Virus record (IMG/VR): IMGVR_UViG_3300017764_000042 | Span: 1-32,744 of that record | Direction: 5' to 3' (one strand) | DNA: 32,744 nt | Origin: a virus | In this document: piece by piece, positions 1 to 6,031 of the stretch | Position numbering within the stretch: the first letter of the stretch is position 1 | How the letters are laid out: every line of letters begins with the position of its first letter | Notes under the pieces: model-generated | What the model was told of the DNA's origin: nothing | Seen by the model: only the letters and a program-made list of their open reading frames with translations | Database searches by the model: none | Program-made: the position numbers and the translations under genes

Positions 1-1
1 G

Positions 2-331
2 TGTAATGTTTGTTTAAAGAGTAGACCATTGTGGTGGTACAAACACCCTAATAAAAAAACTTGTGTAAAGTGTGAATATAAACCATGGGAAAGATTTAAA
101 AGAACACTTGTTAGGAATAGACATTTAACCGCAGGTGAAAGGATGGCATCAAGAATTGGATATATGGGAGCAGGATTCTTGATGGCAGGACAATGGACTG
201 TTGAACCCATATTATTTATGATAGGATTCTGTTGTGTATTAGTTCAAGTATTTAGTAGGAAACAATGGAACTTAGTTGCATTACAACTAAATGGACTAAT
301 CGCATGGACTATACATTTTTTTAATAATTAA
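2..331 (+). CDS. 5'-truncated zinc-ribbon plus membrane protein
   Basis: The reading frame is open to the left window edge, so the gene almost certainly begins upstream; the first internal start is a TTG at 29. Read from base 2 it gives a CxxC pair (codons at 2-4 and 11-13) followed about 16 residues later by a second CxxC (CVKC), the spacing of a small zinc ribbon. A basic stretch and two hydrophobic segments follow (around MGAGFLMAGQ and ILFMIGFCCVLVQVF, with a further one near the end). The likely product is a small membrane-anchored zinc-ribbon protein. No family is recognised. The next gene starts 3 bp after its stop, so it belongs to the run of tiny membrane genes that follows. Confidence 0.6.
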   Translation, partial: CNVCLKSRPLWWYKHPNKKTCVKCEYKPWERFKRTLVRNRHLTAGERMASRIGYMGAGFLMAGQWTVEPILFMIGFCCVLVQVFSRKQWNLVALQLNGLIAWTIHFFNN

Positions 332-334
332 AAT

Positions 335-586
335 ATGAAAAAGAAGTTTGGAAAAGTAATGTTATTTTGGGAATTATATTACCCAATTATTTTAGCATTC
401 GCATCGTTTCTATATTCAGTATCACTATGGTTTAGTGGTCAGAAGTTAGAAGGAATATTTGTTGGTATCTGGGTACCATCAATACTAGCGGCATCAGTTG
501 CTATAAGACAAAGAAGACCTCAAAAGAGATATTACCCTAAGAGAAGATATAATAACAAAAACAGAAAAAGAAATGGTAACAGGTAA
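335..586 (+). CDS. small two-pass membrane protein with basic tail
   Basis: 83 residues, unrecognised. Two hydrophobic stretches lie at about residues 12-32 and 40-58, followed by a strongly basic tail rich in Arg, Lys, Tyr and Asn (residues 59-83) that would sit on the cytoplasmic side by the positive-inside rule. It starts 3 bp after the preceding stop and overlaps the next start at 573, so the three genes are probably co-transcribed. Small membrane proteins in phages can act in lysis timing, superinfection exclusion or membrane remodelling; nothing in this sequence selects one of these. Confidence 0.6.
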   Translation: MKKKFGKVMLFWELYYPIILAFASFLYSVSLWFSGQKLEGIFVGIWVPSILAASVAIRQRRPQKRYYPKRRYNNKNRKRNGNR

Positions 587-854
587 TATGTTAGTAATGT
601 TTATAATAGGATTTATTATATTCTGTTTCTATCTATTTGGTTTATTGTACGCAATATATTGGGGACATAATTCTCAAAGAAAAGAAATGGAGAACGACCC
701 TGAAATGAGAAATTATTACGCAAGACATAATAATGGATTGGATATGGATTATGATGGAATAGGAAACCAAGGTAGATTTGTAGTAAATGTTAATGACAAA
801 AGAAAAAAGAAAAATGACAAAAGAAGATATAGAACTAAGGCAAGGAAGAAGTAA
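573..854 (+). CDS. small single-pass membrane protein with basic C-terminus
   Basis: 93 residues, unrecognised. A strong N-terminal hydrophobic helix (about residues 5-28) is followed by a polar middle and a Lys/Arg-rich C-terminus (about residues 74-93). The start at 573 overlaps the upstream gene by 14 bp; a second ATG at 588 would remove the overlap and keep the helix, so the start is not settled. The 3' end overlaps the next gene by about 40 bp, which is long and means the basic tail shares DNA with the next gene's N-terminus. Confidence 0.55.
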   Translation: MVTGNMLVMFIIGFIIFCFYLFGLLYAIYWGHNSQRKEMENDPEMRNYYARHNNGLDMDYDGIGNQGRFVVNVNDKRKKKNDKRRYRTKARKK

Positions 855-1005
855 ACAACAATACAATAGTAGTTTGTTTGGAATTAAGTATTCGGTTATA
901 ATACTTTTGATTGGTTTACTAATATCATTATTTTACGCAAGTGGTAAATACATAGATTATTTGATAGCAAAACAATTTATGGAATTCTTTAGTAGTTTAA
1001 TATGA
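814..1005 (+). CDS. small single-pass membrane protein
   Basis: 63 residues from the ATG at 814 (an in-frame ATG at 787 would lengthen it but give a 68-bp overlap with the upstream gene, so 814 is preferred). A charged N-terminal 25 residues precedes one hydrophobic helix (SVIILLIGLLISLFYASG) and a short amphipathic tail. No family is recognised. Its TGA stop overlaps the ATG of the next gene (1002), typical of translational coupling. Confidence 0.5.
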   Translation: MTKEDIELRQGRSKQQYNSSLFGIKYSVIILLIGLLISLFYASGKYIDYLIAKQFMEFFSSLI

Positions 1006-1184
1006 GTATATCAAACGCAGAACATTTAGAAGAGATACTACATGAGGCAAATGCATATGGTATTAGACTTGAAGTAATTCAATTAGCATATAAACTTCAA
1101 GAAGAGGATAAGACATTAAGTAAGGTAGACGCTCATCAAATATCGTTTACACAAATTAAACAAGCATTAGATGAAGAAATATAA
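1002..1184 (+). CDS. small soluble helical protein, unknown
   Basis: 60 residues, acidic and apparently all-helical (MSISNAEHLEEILHEANAYG...), with no membrane segment and no recognised motif. It starts by a 4-bp overlap with the membrane gene before it and ends 14 bp inside the nucleotidylyltransferase gene that follows. The tight coupling suggests co-expression with that enzyme, but no function can be given. Confidence 0.55.
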   Translation: MSISNAEHLEEILHEANAYGIRLEVIQLAYKLQEEDKTLSKVDAHQISFTQIKQALDEEI

Positions 1185-1650
1185 AGTTATGTTAGTTAGT
1201 GGTGGGTTTGACCCCGTCCACAAAGGTCATCTTGAAATGATAGAAAAAGCAAACGAGATGGCAGAAGAAGTTTGGGTGATACTAAATAATGATTTTTGGT
1301 TAACTCGAAAGAAAGGTAAACCTTTCATGGATGTAGATGAAAGAAAATATATTATGTCTCGTATAAAAGGAGTTACTCAAACAATCGTATGTAATCCAAA
1401 AACGGCAAATGATAAGACTGTTTGTGATGGAATATATTCTGCGGTGATGTTATATCGTAGATTATATGATGGTGATATAAGTATGGCATTTGGTAATGGT
1501 GGTGATAGAGGAAAGGGTAATGTGCCAGAAGAGGACTATTGTAAGTCTTATGATGTAGACATGGTTTGGAATCTTGGAGACAAAGTACAATCATCAAGTT
1601 GGTTAATAGAGAAAGCAACTAACTCGGCATATTCTTCAAGTAATGGATAA
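1171..1650 (+). CDS. HxGH nucleotidylyltransferase, HldE/TagD-like
   Basis: 159 residues of the cytidylyltransferase-like superfamily. The N-terminus reads GGFDPVHKGH (residues 11-20), the nucleotide-binding HxGH motif. It is followed by a VILNND segment and RKKGKPF with DERKYIM, the pattern of ADP-heptose synthase C-domains and glycerol-3-phosphate cytidylyltransferases. NGGDR (109-113) and QSSSWLI (140-146) fit the later substrate and ATP-signature positions. The family transfers AMP or CMP from the nucleoside triphosphate to a phosphorylated small molecule, usually a sugar or polyol phosphate. The substrate cannot be read here. A GT25-like glycosyltransferase about 1 kb downstream makes sugar activation plausible. 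A second, different HxGH enzyme lies at 5373-5708. Confidence 0.8.
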   Translation: MKKYKVMLVSGGFDPVHKGHLEMIEKANEMAEEVWVILNNDFWLTRKKGKPFMDVDERKYIMSRIKGVTQTIVCNPKTANDKTVCDGIYSAVMLYRRLYDGDISMAFGNGGDRGKGNVPEEDYCKSYDVDMVWNLGDKVQSSSWLIEKATNSAYSSSNG

Positions 1651-1786
1651 CAAGTATATAGTAAAGAATTTAAAACAAATTAAATCATTGTGTGAATCGG
1701 ATTGTTCAATGATGGCCAAAGAAAGATTGGATTGGTTGATTGATGAGATTGAATTACATAAGAAACCATGGTATAAATTTTGGTGA
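1643..1786 (+). CDS. small ORF, 47 aa, unknown
   Basis: An ATG at 1643, inside the last codons of the nucleotidylyltransferase, opens a 47-codon frame ending TGA at 1784-1786. The peptide (MDNKYIVKNLKQIKSL..., ending KKPWYKFW) is charged, probably helical, has two Cys, and ends in an aromatic tail. The overlap with the upstream stop and the dense packing of this genome favour a real gene. No homology is recognised. Confidence 0.45.
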   Translation: MDNKYIVKNLKQIKSLCESDCSMMAKERLDWLIDEIELHKKPWYKFW

Positions 1787-1801
1787 AGTCAAAGATGTTA
1801 T

Positions 1802-1891
1802 ATGTATACTCCAGCGTATAGACAAGGTATCGCACCTATGAGTAACCCATCTAACCTCTTAACTATATCCGATTCAGATATTTATACATAA
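1802..1891 (+). CDS. possible 29-aa ORF
   Basis: An ATG at 1802 opens a 29-codon frame (MYTPAYRQGIAPMSNPSNLL..., ending DSDIYT) filling most of the gap between the 47-aa ORF and the membrane gene at 1907. The composition is peptide-like rather than random. It is too short for confidence, and its 3' end overlaps the ATATTTATA motif discussed as a possible promoter. Confidence 0.25.
   Translation: MYTPAYRQGIAPMSNPSNLLTISDSDIYT
1879..1886 (+). promoter_or_regulatory. TATTTATA motif before 1907 (possible late promoter)
   Basis: GATATTTATACATAAAC, 20 bp before the ATG at 1907. Same motif as before 31004 and 3747. It overlaps the end of the doubtful 29-aa ORF. Confidence 0.25.
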
Positions 1892-1906
1892 ACTAAAATA
1901 ATTAAT

Positions 1907-2149
1907 ATGATAAATTATATAGATAATATGACCTTATTTAACCTTGTATGTTGGTATATCATTATAGGATGTCTCAATATACTCGCAATCGATATGATAT
2001 TAGAGTGGGCAGATAGGAAGGGAGCATTGACGACTCCTTATAACCCTACATGGAAACAAAGGACTTGGGCACTAGCCTTTTGGCCAGTAACAACCTTTAT
2101 CTTTTGGTATTGGTTTGTTAAGTCATGGATAGAACACACAAGGTGGTAA
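1907..2149 (+). CDS. small two-pass membrane protein, Trp-rich
   Basis: 80 residues with hydrophobic segments at about 8-30 and 53-70, separated by a polar loop (ADRKGALTTPYNPTWKQRTW), and unusually rich in Trp (at least eight). No family is recognised. It has its own upstream gap with an AT-rich motif (TATTTATA at 1879-1886), so it may start a transcript. Confidence 0.6.
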   Translation: MINYIDNMTLFNLVCWYIIIGCLNILAIDMILEWADRKGALTTPYNPTWKQRTWALAFWPVTTFIFWYWFVKSWIEHTRW

Positions 2150-2221
2150 GCCCCCAAGGTGCAAGGCGGCAAGGGAACGAAGTTTCCTTTTCACACAAAA
2201 AATTAAAAAAACACACTTAAA
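2150..2221 (+). terminator. weak hairpin in gap, possible terminator
   Basis: This 72-bp gap holds a short stem (AAGGGAA, about 2171-2177, pairing with TTTCCTT, one G-T pair, 5-base loop CGAAG) followed by only a short T run (TTTTC). It could be a weak intrinsic terminator after the membrane gene at 1907. An A-rich tract leads into the ATG at 2222. The stem is short, so this is tentative. Confidence 0.25.
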
Positions 2222-2551
2222 ATGAAATATAACATTATACGGAATAAAGACAAGGGACGACAATTGATGAGTGGGACTTCCTTAAAAGACCGACTGAATG
2301 GGTGGACATATAAACAATTAGTTCAAGCGTTTGGTAATCCTACATTTGACACACCAAGTGGTGATAACAAAATACAAAAGGAATGGGTGTTTGAAAGAAA
2401 GTCTGATGGAGTTGGATTCACACTTTATGATTATAAGACTGGTAGTGAAAATTACACAACTACAATAAACCAAACTTGGAATGTTGGTGGTAAAGGATAC
2501 GCTGGCGAGTTTGTCACCGATTTGTTAAAACACTTAAAAAGGAAAAATTAA
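2222..2551 (+). CDS. hypothetical protein, 109 aa
   Basis: Soluble, mixed alpha/beta, basic at both ends. Residues about 26-60 carry a pattern of alternating aromatic and charged residues (LVQAFGNPTF, EWVFERKSDG) and the C-terminus is helical and basic (LLKHLKRKN). No catalytic motif or recognised family. The next start (2553) follows immediately after its stop, so the two are co-transcribed. Confidence 0.6.
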   Translation: MKYNIIRNKDKGRQLMSGTSLKDRLNGWTYKQLVQAFGNPTFDTPSGDNKIQKEWVFERKSDGVGFTLYDYKTGSENYTTTINQTWNVGGKGYAGEFVTDLLKHLKRKN

Positions 2552-2552
2552 A

Positions 2553-2675
2553 ATGTCTAAAAACGAAATCATTGATAAAATACTTGAGTTAAAAATGAAA
2601 AAGAAACAAACTCAAAAGGATAAACTACAAATCCAAAAACTACAACAAAAACTGATTGACATTGAAAATAGATAA
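2553..2675 (+). CDS. 40-aa coiled-coil mini-protein
   Basis: ATG at 2553 to TAA at 2673-2675, one base after the stop of the preceding gene. The peptide is almost entirely Lys, Gln, Leu, Ile and Glu (EIIDKILELKMKKKQTQKDK, then a Leu/Gln-rich second half) with heptad-like spacing, so it should form a single coiled-coil helix. The start of the glycosyltransferase lies inside its last codons. Function unknown; the spacing and composition support a real gene. Confidence 0.5.
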   Translation: MSKNEIIDKILELKMKKKQTQKDKLQIQKLQQKLIDIENR

Positions 2676-3411
2676 ACTATACATAGTAAGTTTAGATTGG
2701 GATACTGATTCGGTTCAAGGTATTCTTGATGTGGTTAATCAAGTTGGATTACCATACGGAATACCATATGAGGTTCTTGGTATACAAGGAAGTGAACTAA
2801 CCAAACACCATATGAGTCTGATGGGTGTTAAACTATATGATGATTGGAATCTTAATAATGGTAATGTAGTAATTGATGATAGTCAAAATAGATTCTGGCA
2901 GAGAGATGTAACACAAGGTGAAGTTGGATGTGCTTTGTCACATATATCGATTTGGGAAGACGCGTATAAAAATCAGTATGAGAACATACTTGTATACGAA
3001 GACGATATCGTATTTAAAGACACAATGGATTGGAATCAATTTGATAAAGTAAGAACAATGAACTATGACTTGTTTTATTTAGGAAGATTAATCCAAGATG
3101 GATTTGATAATGTAGTAGATAAACCAATTGATGATATGATATGTAAACCCGGCTACTCATATCAAACTCACGCATATATGTTAAGTAAGAAGGGGATAAA
3201 AAAATTAGTACAGAATCATCTACCAACATATAAGTCAATGTTATTTCCTGTTGATGAATTTTTACCTTCTTTATATTGTAGGACTCCAAGAACTGAGTTA
3301 AATAATATATTCATAAAAGACATGAATACATTCGCACTAAACGAAAGTGTACTTGAACAATCAAGAACAGAAATGTATAACAACTCATTAACCCAACCAA
3401 ATGACATATAG
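2662..3411 (+). CDS. glycosyltransferase family 25-like
   Basis: About 249 residues. The frame has no early ATG: TTG codons at 2656 and 2662 are the candidates, and 2662 is chosen because it gives the usual short lead (MKIDKLYIVSLDWD) into the first beta strand. GT25 hallmarks are visible: the strand-start IVSLDWD, the segment TQGEVGCALSHISIWE (about residues 84-99) and the acidic metal/nucleotide-sugar motif VYEDDIVF (about 111-118). GT25 enzymes add sugars to lipooligosaccharide or protein; in a phage the acceptor could be virion protein, DNA or the host surface. It overlaps a coiled-coil ORF upstream and the SET gene downstream (3401). Confidence 0.75.
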   Translation: MKIDKLYIVSLDWDTDSVQGILDVVNQVGLPYGIPYEVLGIQGSELTKHHMSLMGVKLYDDWNLNNGNVVIDDSQNRFWQRDVTQGEVGCALSHISIWEDAYKNQYENILVYEDDIVFKDTMDWNQFDKVRTMNYDLFYLGRLIQDGFDNVVDKPIDDMICKPGYSYQTHAYMLSKKGIKKLVQNHLPTYKSMLFPVDEFLPSLYCRTPRTELNNIFIKDMNTFALNESVLEQSRTEMYNNSLTQPNDI

Positions 3412-3700
3412 ACCATTACCTGAACACTTAACAATCAAAGAATCTACAATAGAAGGATTAGGATTGTATTCAACTGAATCATTAACACAAGCAAGATTTT
3501 TAGGAGTCTCTCATGTACCTAATGATAAATTTGAAAACGGATATATCAGAACACCATTAGGTGGATTTATAAATCATAGTGAAGAACCTAATTGTGAAGT
3601 AAGAGAAGATGTAGATGGGAATCTAATGTTGTTTACACTTAGACCAATTCTACCAAATGAAGAACTAACATTAAAATATAACCTGTATAAGGTTCATTAA
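3401..3700 (+). CDS. minimal SET-domain protein (lysine methyltransferase fold)
   Basis: Only 99 residues, yet the core SET signatures are all present: GLGLYST (19-25) for the SAM-binding GxG turn, GGFINHSEEPNCE (54-66) matching the NHSxxPNC pseudoknot motif, and NEELTLKYN (86-94) with the catalytic-channel Tyr. It therefore looks like a complete but stripped-down SET domain without pre-SET or post-SET parts. Known SET proteins methylate lysine side chains using S-adenosylmethionine; the target here cannot be read. The start overlaps the glycosyltransferase end by 11 bp, linking the two transferases in one transcript. Confidence 0.8.
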   Translation: MTYRPLPEHLTIKESTIEGLGLYSTESLTQARFLGVSHVPNDKFENGYIRTPLGGFINHSEEPNCEVREDVDGNLMLFTLRPILPNEELTLKYNLYKVH

Positions 3701-3711
3701 AAATAAAATAA

Positions 3712-3719
3712 TATTTATA
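3712..3719 (+). promoter_or_regulatory. TATTTATA motif before 3747 (possible late promoter)
   Basis: AATATTTATATAAAG in the 46-bp gap after the SET gene, 27 bp before the ATG at 3747. The gap has no TTTG at -33 spacing. Confidence 0.25.
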
Positions 3720-3746
3720 TAAAGTTAACTAATTAAAACAATTGTT

Positions 3747-4016
3747 ATGAGTAAAGTTTCAAGAAGATTATATCAGGCCTTAGAGGCAAAGTATACGGCA
3801 GACATCATGGACGCAAGAGCTAGACTATCAGTCTACTTTGAGAATCCTGTGGCGATAGGGGAACACCCTCAACATACCGAAGAAATTGACAAACTTATTG
3901 GACAACTTGAAGACGCAACTGGTAAGTTGGAAGCGTTGTCTGAAAATTTTGGTCAAGAGTATGGTCACGATATTCCTGTATCTAAAGAGGATGAAAAGGA
4001 ATTACTAAAAGGATAA
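3747..4016 (+). CDS. conserved T4-like phage hypothetical, helical
   Basis: 89 residues, predicted all-helical (MSKVSRRLYQALEAKYTADI..., then VYFENPVAIGEHPQHTEEID). The pattern resembles a small hypothetical protein common in marine T4-like phages; I recall it as conserved but without assigned function. It has its own leader with an ATATTTATA motif 27 bp upstream of the ATG, and it immediately precedes the tRNA cluster. Confidence 0.65.
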   Translation: MSKVSRRLYQALEAKYTADIMDARARLSVYFENPVAIGEHPQHTEEIDKLIGQLEDATGKLEALSENFGQEYGHDIPVSKEDEKELLKG

Positions 4017-4025
4017 TTCGTTTTA

Positions 4026-4099
4026 GGGGAATTAGCTCAGTTGGCTAGAGCGCTTCGCTTGCACCGAAGAGGTCATGAGTTCGAGTCTCATATTCTCCA
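4026..4099 (+). tRNA. tRNA-Ala (anticodon UGC)
   Basis: A full cloverleaf: acceptor GGGGAAT with ATTCTCC (one G-T), D-stem AGCTC region with AGAGC, anticodon stem CTTCG/CGAAG with loop CTTGCAC (anticodon TGC), and T-arm ATGAG-TTCGAGT-CTCAT. Discriminator base A; no CCA is encoded, so it would be added after transcription. The loops are fully canonical, in contrast to the next tRNA-like gene. Confidence 0.95.
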
Positions 4100-4106
4100 C
4101 TAAACA

Positions 4107-4144
4107 TTTGGAATTGTCATTTTAATTTCGTATATTGTATAAAC
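4107..4144 (+). promoter_or_regulatory. box-less promoter (TTTG-N20-TATATTG) before tRNA-Gly
   Basis: TTTG at 4107-4110, exactly 20 bp, then TATATTG at 4131-4137, matching the Bacteroidetes primary sigma -33/-7 arrangement. It lies in the gap between tRNA-Ala and the tRNA-Gly-like gene, so transcription would start a few bases before 4151 and read through tRNA-Glu into the methyltransferase operon. It lacks the tandem TTAACA boxes of the other promoter class. Confidence 0.6.
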
Positions 4145-4150
4145 AAATAA

Positions 4151-4222
4151 GCGGGAGAAGAGTTAAAAGAAACTCGTCATACCTCCAGTATGAAGATGGT
4201 GGGGCAGAGCCACCCTTCCGCT
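4151..4222 (+). tRNA. tRNA-Gly(UCC)-like gene with non-canonical loops
   Basis: All four helices pair: acceptor GCGGGAG/CTTCCGC (one G-T), D-stem GAGT/ACTC, anticodon stem TCATA/TATGA and T-stem GGTGG/CCACC. Anticodon TCC and discriminator T both fit tRNA-Gly. The loops, however, are abnormal. The D-loop (TAAAAGAA) has no GG pair; the T-loop is GGCAGAG instead of TTCRANY; base 33 is C instead of T; base 8 is A instead of T. The standard D-loop/T-loop elbow contacts therefore cannot form as usual. It may be a degenerate tRNA, or a tRNA-shaped RNA with another job. No CCA encoded. Confidence 0.6.
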
Positions 4223-4230
4223 CAAACTCT

Positions 4231-4302
4231 GGCCCCTTCGTCTATCGGTTAGGACGCCAGGTTTTCATCCTGGAAAGAGGAGTTCGATTCTCCTAGGGGC
4301 TA
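4231..4302 (+). tRNA. tRNA-Glu (anticodon UUC)
   Basis: Cloverleaf with acceptor GGCCCCT/AGGGGCT (G1-T72 wobble), anticodon stem CCAGG/CCTGG and loop TTTTCAT (anticodon TTC), T-arm GAGGA-GTTCGAT-TCTCC region with a canonical TTCGA core, discriminator A, and no encoded CCA. It follows the tRNA-Gly-like gene by 8 bp and precedes the methyltransferase start by 14 bp, so it must be processed from a transcript shared with the coding genes. Confidence 0.93.
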
Positions 4303-4316
4303 CAATAGAATTTGTT

Positions 4317-4946
4317 ATGTATAGATTTGATATAATAAACAAACTGATAAAAGAAAACGACTTTACAAACTATCTTGAGATTGGTGTATGTAATCCTATT
4401 GATTGTTTTGATAAGGTAGAATGTGAACATAAAGAAAGTGTAGACCCTGGTTACGAGTTCGAAGAAAATCCAGTTGACCACCAATTAACATCAGATGAGT
4501 TTTTTGCATTTATGGATAGTGTTCGTCCTGACCAAAGGTATGATGTTATATTTATAGATGGTCTTCACAAGTCATATCAAGTTAAACAAGACATCCACAA
4601 CTCTCTTAGATATTTGAATCCAAATGGATATGTTGTACTACATGATTGTAATCCGCCTGATGACTTTATGGCGAGAGAAACCTATATGGTCAATGGTGTT
4701 TATGAACCATGGAATGGAACTGTTTGGAAAGCAATATACGATTTAAGAACAAGTAGAACTGATTTAAAGGTTTGTGTAGTTGATACTGATTGGGGTATTG
4801 GTATTGTTAAAAACAATCACTTCTTCGATACAAAACTTGTACAGAAACATAATCAGTTTTATGAGTTTAATATCATGGACGCAAATAGAGAAGAAGACTT
4901 AGGTTTAATTCAAGTTGATGAACTTGACAATTGGTTATACGGATGA
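4317..4946 (+). CDS. class I SAM methyltransferase, Methyltransf_24-like
   Basis: 209 residues. The SAM-binding first strand reads YLEIGVC (19-25); the acidic second-strand region follows; DVIFIDGLHKSYQVKQD (76-92) and YVVLHDCNPP (105-114) are the characteristic motif IV/V segments of the Methyltransf_24 family, whose members methylate small molecules or sugars. A long C-terminal half carries several Trp/Asp-rich strands. The start is 14 bp after tRNA-Glu. Its stop overlaps the APS-kinase-like ATG (ATGA), so the two are translationally coupled. The substrate is unknown; the neighbours suggest modification of an activated metabolite or glycan. Confidence 0.8.
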   Translation: MYRFDIINKLIKENDFTNYLEIGVCNPIDCFDKVECEHKESVDPGYEFEENPVDHQLTSDEFFAFMDSVRPDQRYDVIFIDGLHKSYQVKQDIHNSLRYLNPNGYVVLHDCNPPDDFMARETYMVNGVYEPWNGTVWKAIYDLRTSRTDLKVCVVDTDWGIGIVKNNHFFDTKLVQKHNQFYEFNIMDANREEDLGLIQVDELDNWLYG

Positions 4947-5398
4947 TATATTGGTTATACGGACAACCAGGTAGTGGTAAGACCACATTAGCAAAAGAAT
5001 TAATTTATCATTTAGACCATGACTTAATTGGTAATGATATAAGAGGACCATACAAAACAGTACATATAGATGGTGATGGTCTACGAGAAATATTCAACAA
5101 CAAAGACTATTCAAAAGAAGGAAGAGAGAAAAATCTCAGAGATGTAAATAAGTTAATTAGATTTTTAGACAATCAAGGATTCTCAGTTGTGGTATCAGTA
5201 GTAGCGCCATACATGGACATAAGAGAAGAGATATTTGATTTGAATCCAACAATGATTTATTTACATACATCAGAAATAAGAGGTAAGGAAGATTACTTTG
5301 CTGATGAGTTTGAGATAGGTGGTGAGGATACGCATATAGATACAACTAATAAATCAATACAAGAAACTTTAAATGAAATACTCTCTATTCATAGGTAG
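4943..5398 (+). CDS. APS-kinase-like P-loop kinase (CysC family)
   Basis: 151 residues from the ATG at 4943, which overlaps the methyltransferase stop as ATGA. Walker A is GQPGSGKT (7-14). HIDGDGLRE (41-49) is the DGD motif, DYSKEGREKNLRDV (55-68) matches the adenosine-phosphosulfate contact region, and VVVSVVAPY (82-90) matches the VSxISPY strand of adenylylsulfate kinases. The C-terminus keeps the TSEIRGKEDYF and late DTTN segments in shortened form. CysC phosphorylates APS at the 3'-OH to give PAPS, the sulfate donor; relatives phosphorylate other small molecules. The protein is shorter than the usual about 200 residues, so substrate assignment is cautious. Confidence 0.8.
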   Translation: MIYWLYGQPGSGKTTLAKELIYHLDHDLIGNDIRGPYKTVHIDGDGLREIFNNKDYSKEGREKNLRDVNKLIRFLDNQGFSVVVSVVAPYMDIREEIFDLNPTMIYLHTSEIRGKEDYFADEFEIGGEDTHIDTTNKSIQETLNEILSIHR

Positions 5399-5708
5399 GT
5401 GGCAACCTTGGCATAAAGGTCATCAATGGTTAATCGACCAAAGATTAAATCAAGGAAAAAATGTTTGTATAGCAATTCGTGATGTGGAGCCAGATGAAAA
5501 GAATCCATACACACCAACACAAGTATACAGAAGAATATCAACACAATTATCAGACTTAATTAACGAGGGTAGAGTTAAGATTATAGTGATACCTGATATT
5601 GAATCAGTCAACTACGGAAGGTCGGTTGGGTACGATGTTATAGAACACGAACCACCATCAGACATCAAAAGTATATCTGCAAGCAAAATACGAGAACAAG
5701 GCTGTTAA
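5373..5708 (+). CDS. small HxGH nucleotidylyltransferase, NadM-like
   Basis: 111 residues. GRWQPWHKGH (8-17) is the nucleotidylyltransferase HxGH motif; IRDVEPDEKNPYTP resembles the NMN adenylyltransferase (archaeal-type NadM) loop; ISASKIRE (101-108) is the ISxTxIR ATP-binding signature. It starts 26 bp inside the APS-kinase-like gene, so the pair is co-translated. Possible roles are NMN adenylyltransferase (NAD synthesis or repair) or an AMP-transferring partner of the kinase. At 111 residues it is short for NadM (about 170) and lacks much of the region between the strands, so function is uncertain though the fold is clear. Confidence 0.75.
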   Translation: MKYSLFIGRWQPWHKGHQWLIDQRLNQGKNVCIAIRDVEPDEKNPYTPTQVYRRISTQLSDLINEGRVKIIVIPDIESVNYGRSVGYDVIEHEPPSDIKSISASKIREQGC

Positions 5709-5724
5709 TAACTTGTTAATAACT

Positions 5725-5788
5725 TTAACAAAAATTTAACATAAAAGGTTTGGCAATCCCAACTTAATTCACTATCTTTACTATGTAA
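5725..5788 (+). promoter_or_regulatory. TTAACA-box promoter, copy 1
   Basis: TTAACA at 5725-5730 and 5736-5741 (11-bp period), 7 bp, TTTG at 5749-5752, 20 bp, TATCTTT at 5773-5779, then ACTATGTAA. The distance from the first box to the -7 element is 48 bp, the same as in the three other copies. The -33/-7 elements fit Bacteroidetes promoters. The ATG at 5791 lies only about 12 bp after the -7 element, so the leader would be a few bases at most. Confidence 0.75.
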
Positions 5789-5790
5789 TA

Positions 5791-6018
5791 ATGATTAATA
5801 GTAATGATATGATAAAAGTAAACGATAAGATAACTTGGAAAGATAAGTATGGTAGAATACTGCCAGGAATAGTAACAAGTCTTAATAAGTACGATGATGT
5901 GCCTGAACTCGACTTGAATGGGTGTATCTGTATAAGTGCTCCTACCTTCTTACCTTATAGTAAAGATTGGAACAATGCAATAATTGACCCTTTCCAAGTA
6001 CTAACAATTGAAAAATAA
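5791..6018 (+). CDS. small SH3-like hypothetical protein
   Basis: 75 residues, beta-rich. IKVNDKITWKDKYGRILPGIVTSL resembles the opening strands of a small SH3/KOW-like barrel, but this is a fold guess only. It is the first gene after the first TTAACA-box promoter. In-frame ATGs at 5804 region (not all in frame) make the exact start uncertain, but 5791 sits at the expected distance from the promoter. No function is recognised. Confidence 0.6.
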   Translation: MINSNDMIKVNDKITWKDKYGRILPGIVTSLNKYDDVPELDLNGCICISAPTFLPYSKDWNNAIIDPFQVLTIEK

Positions 6019-6031
6019 CTAATTATAAAAA

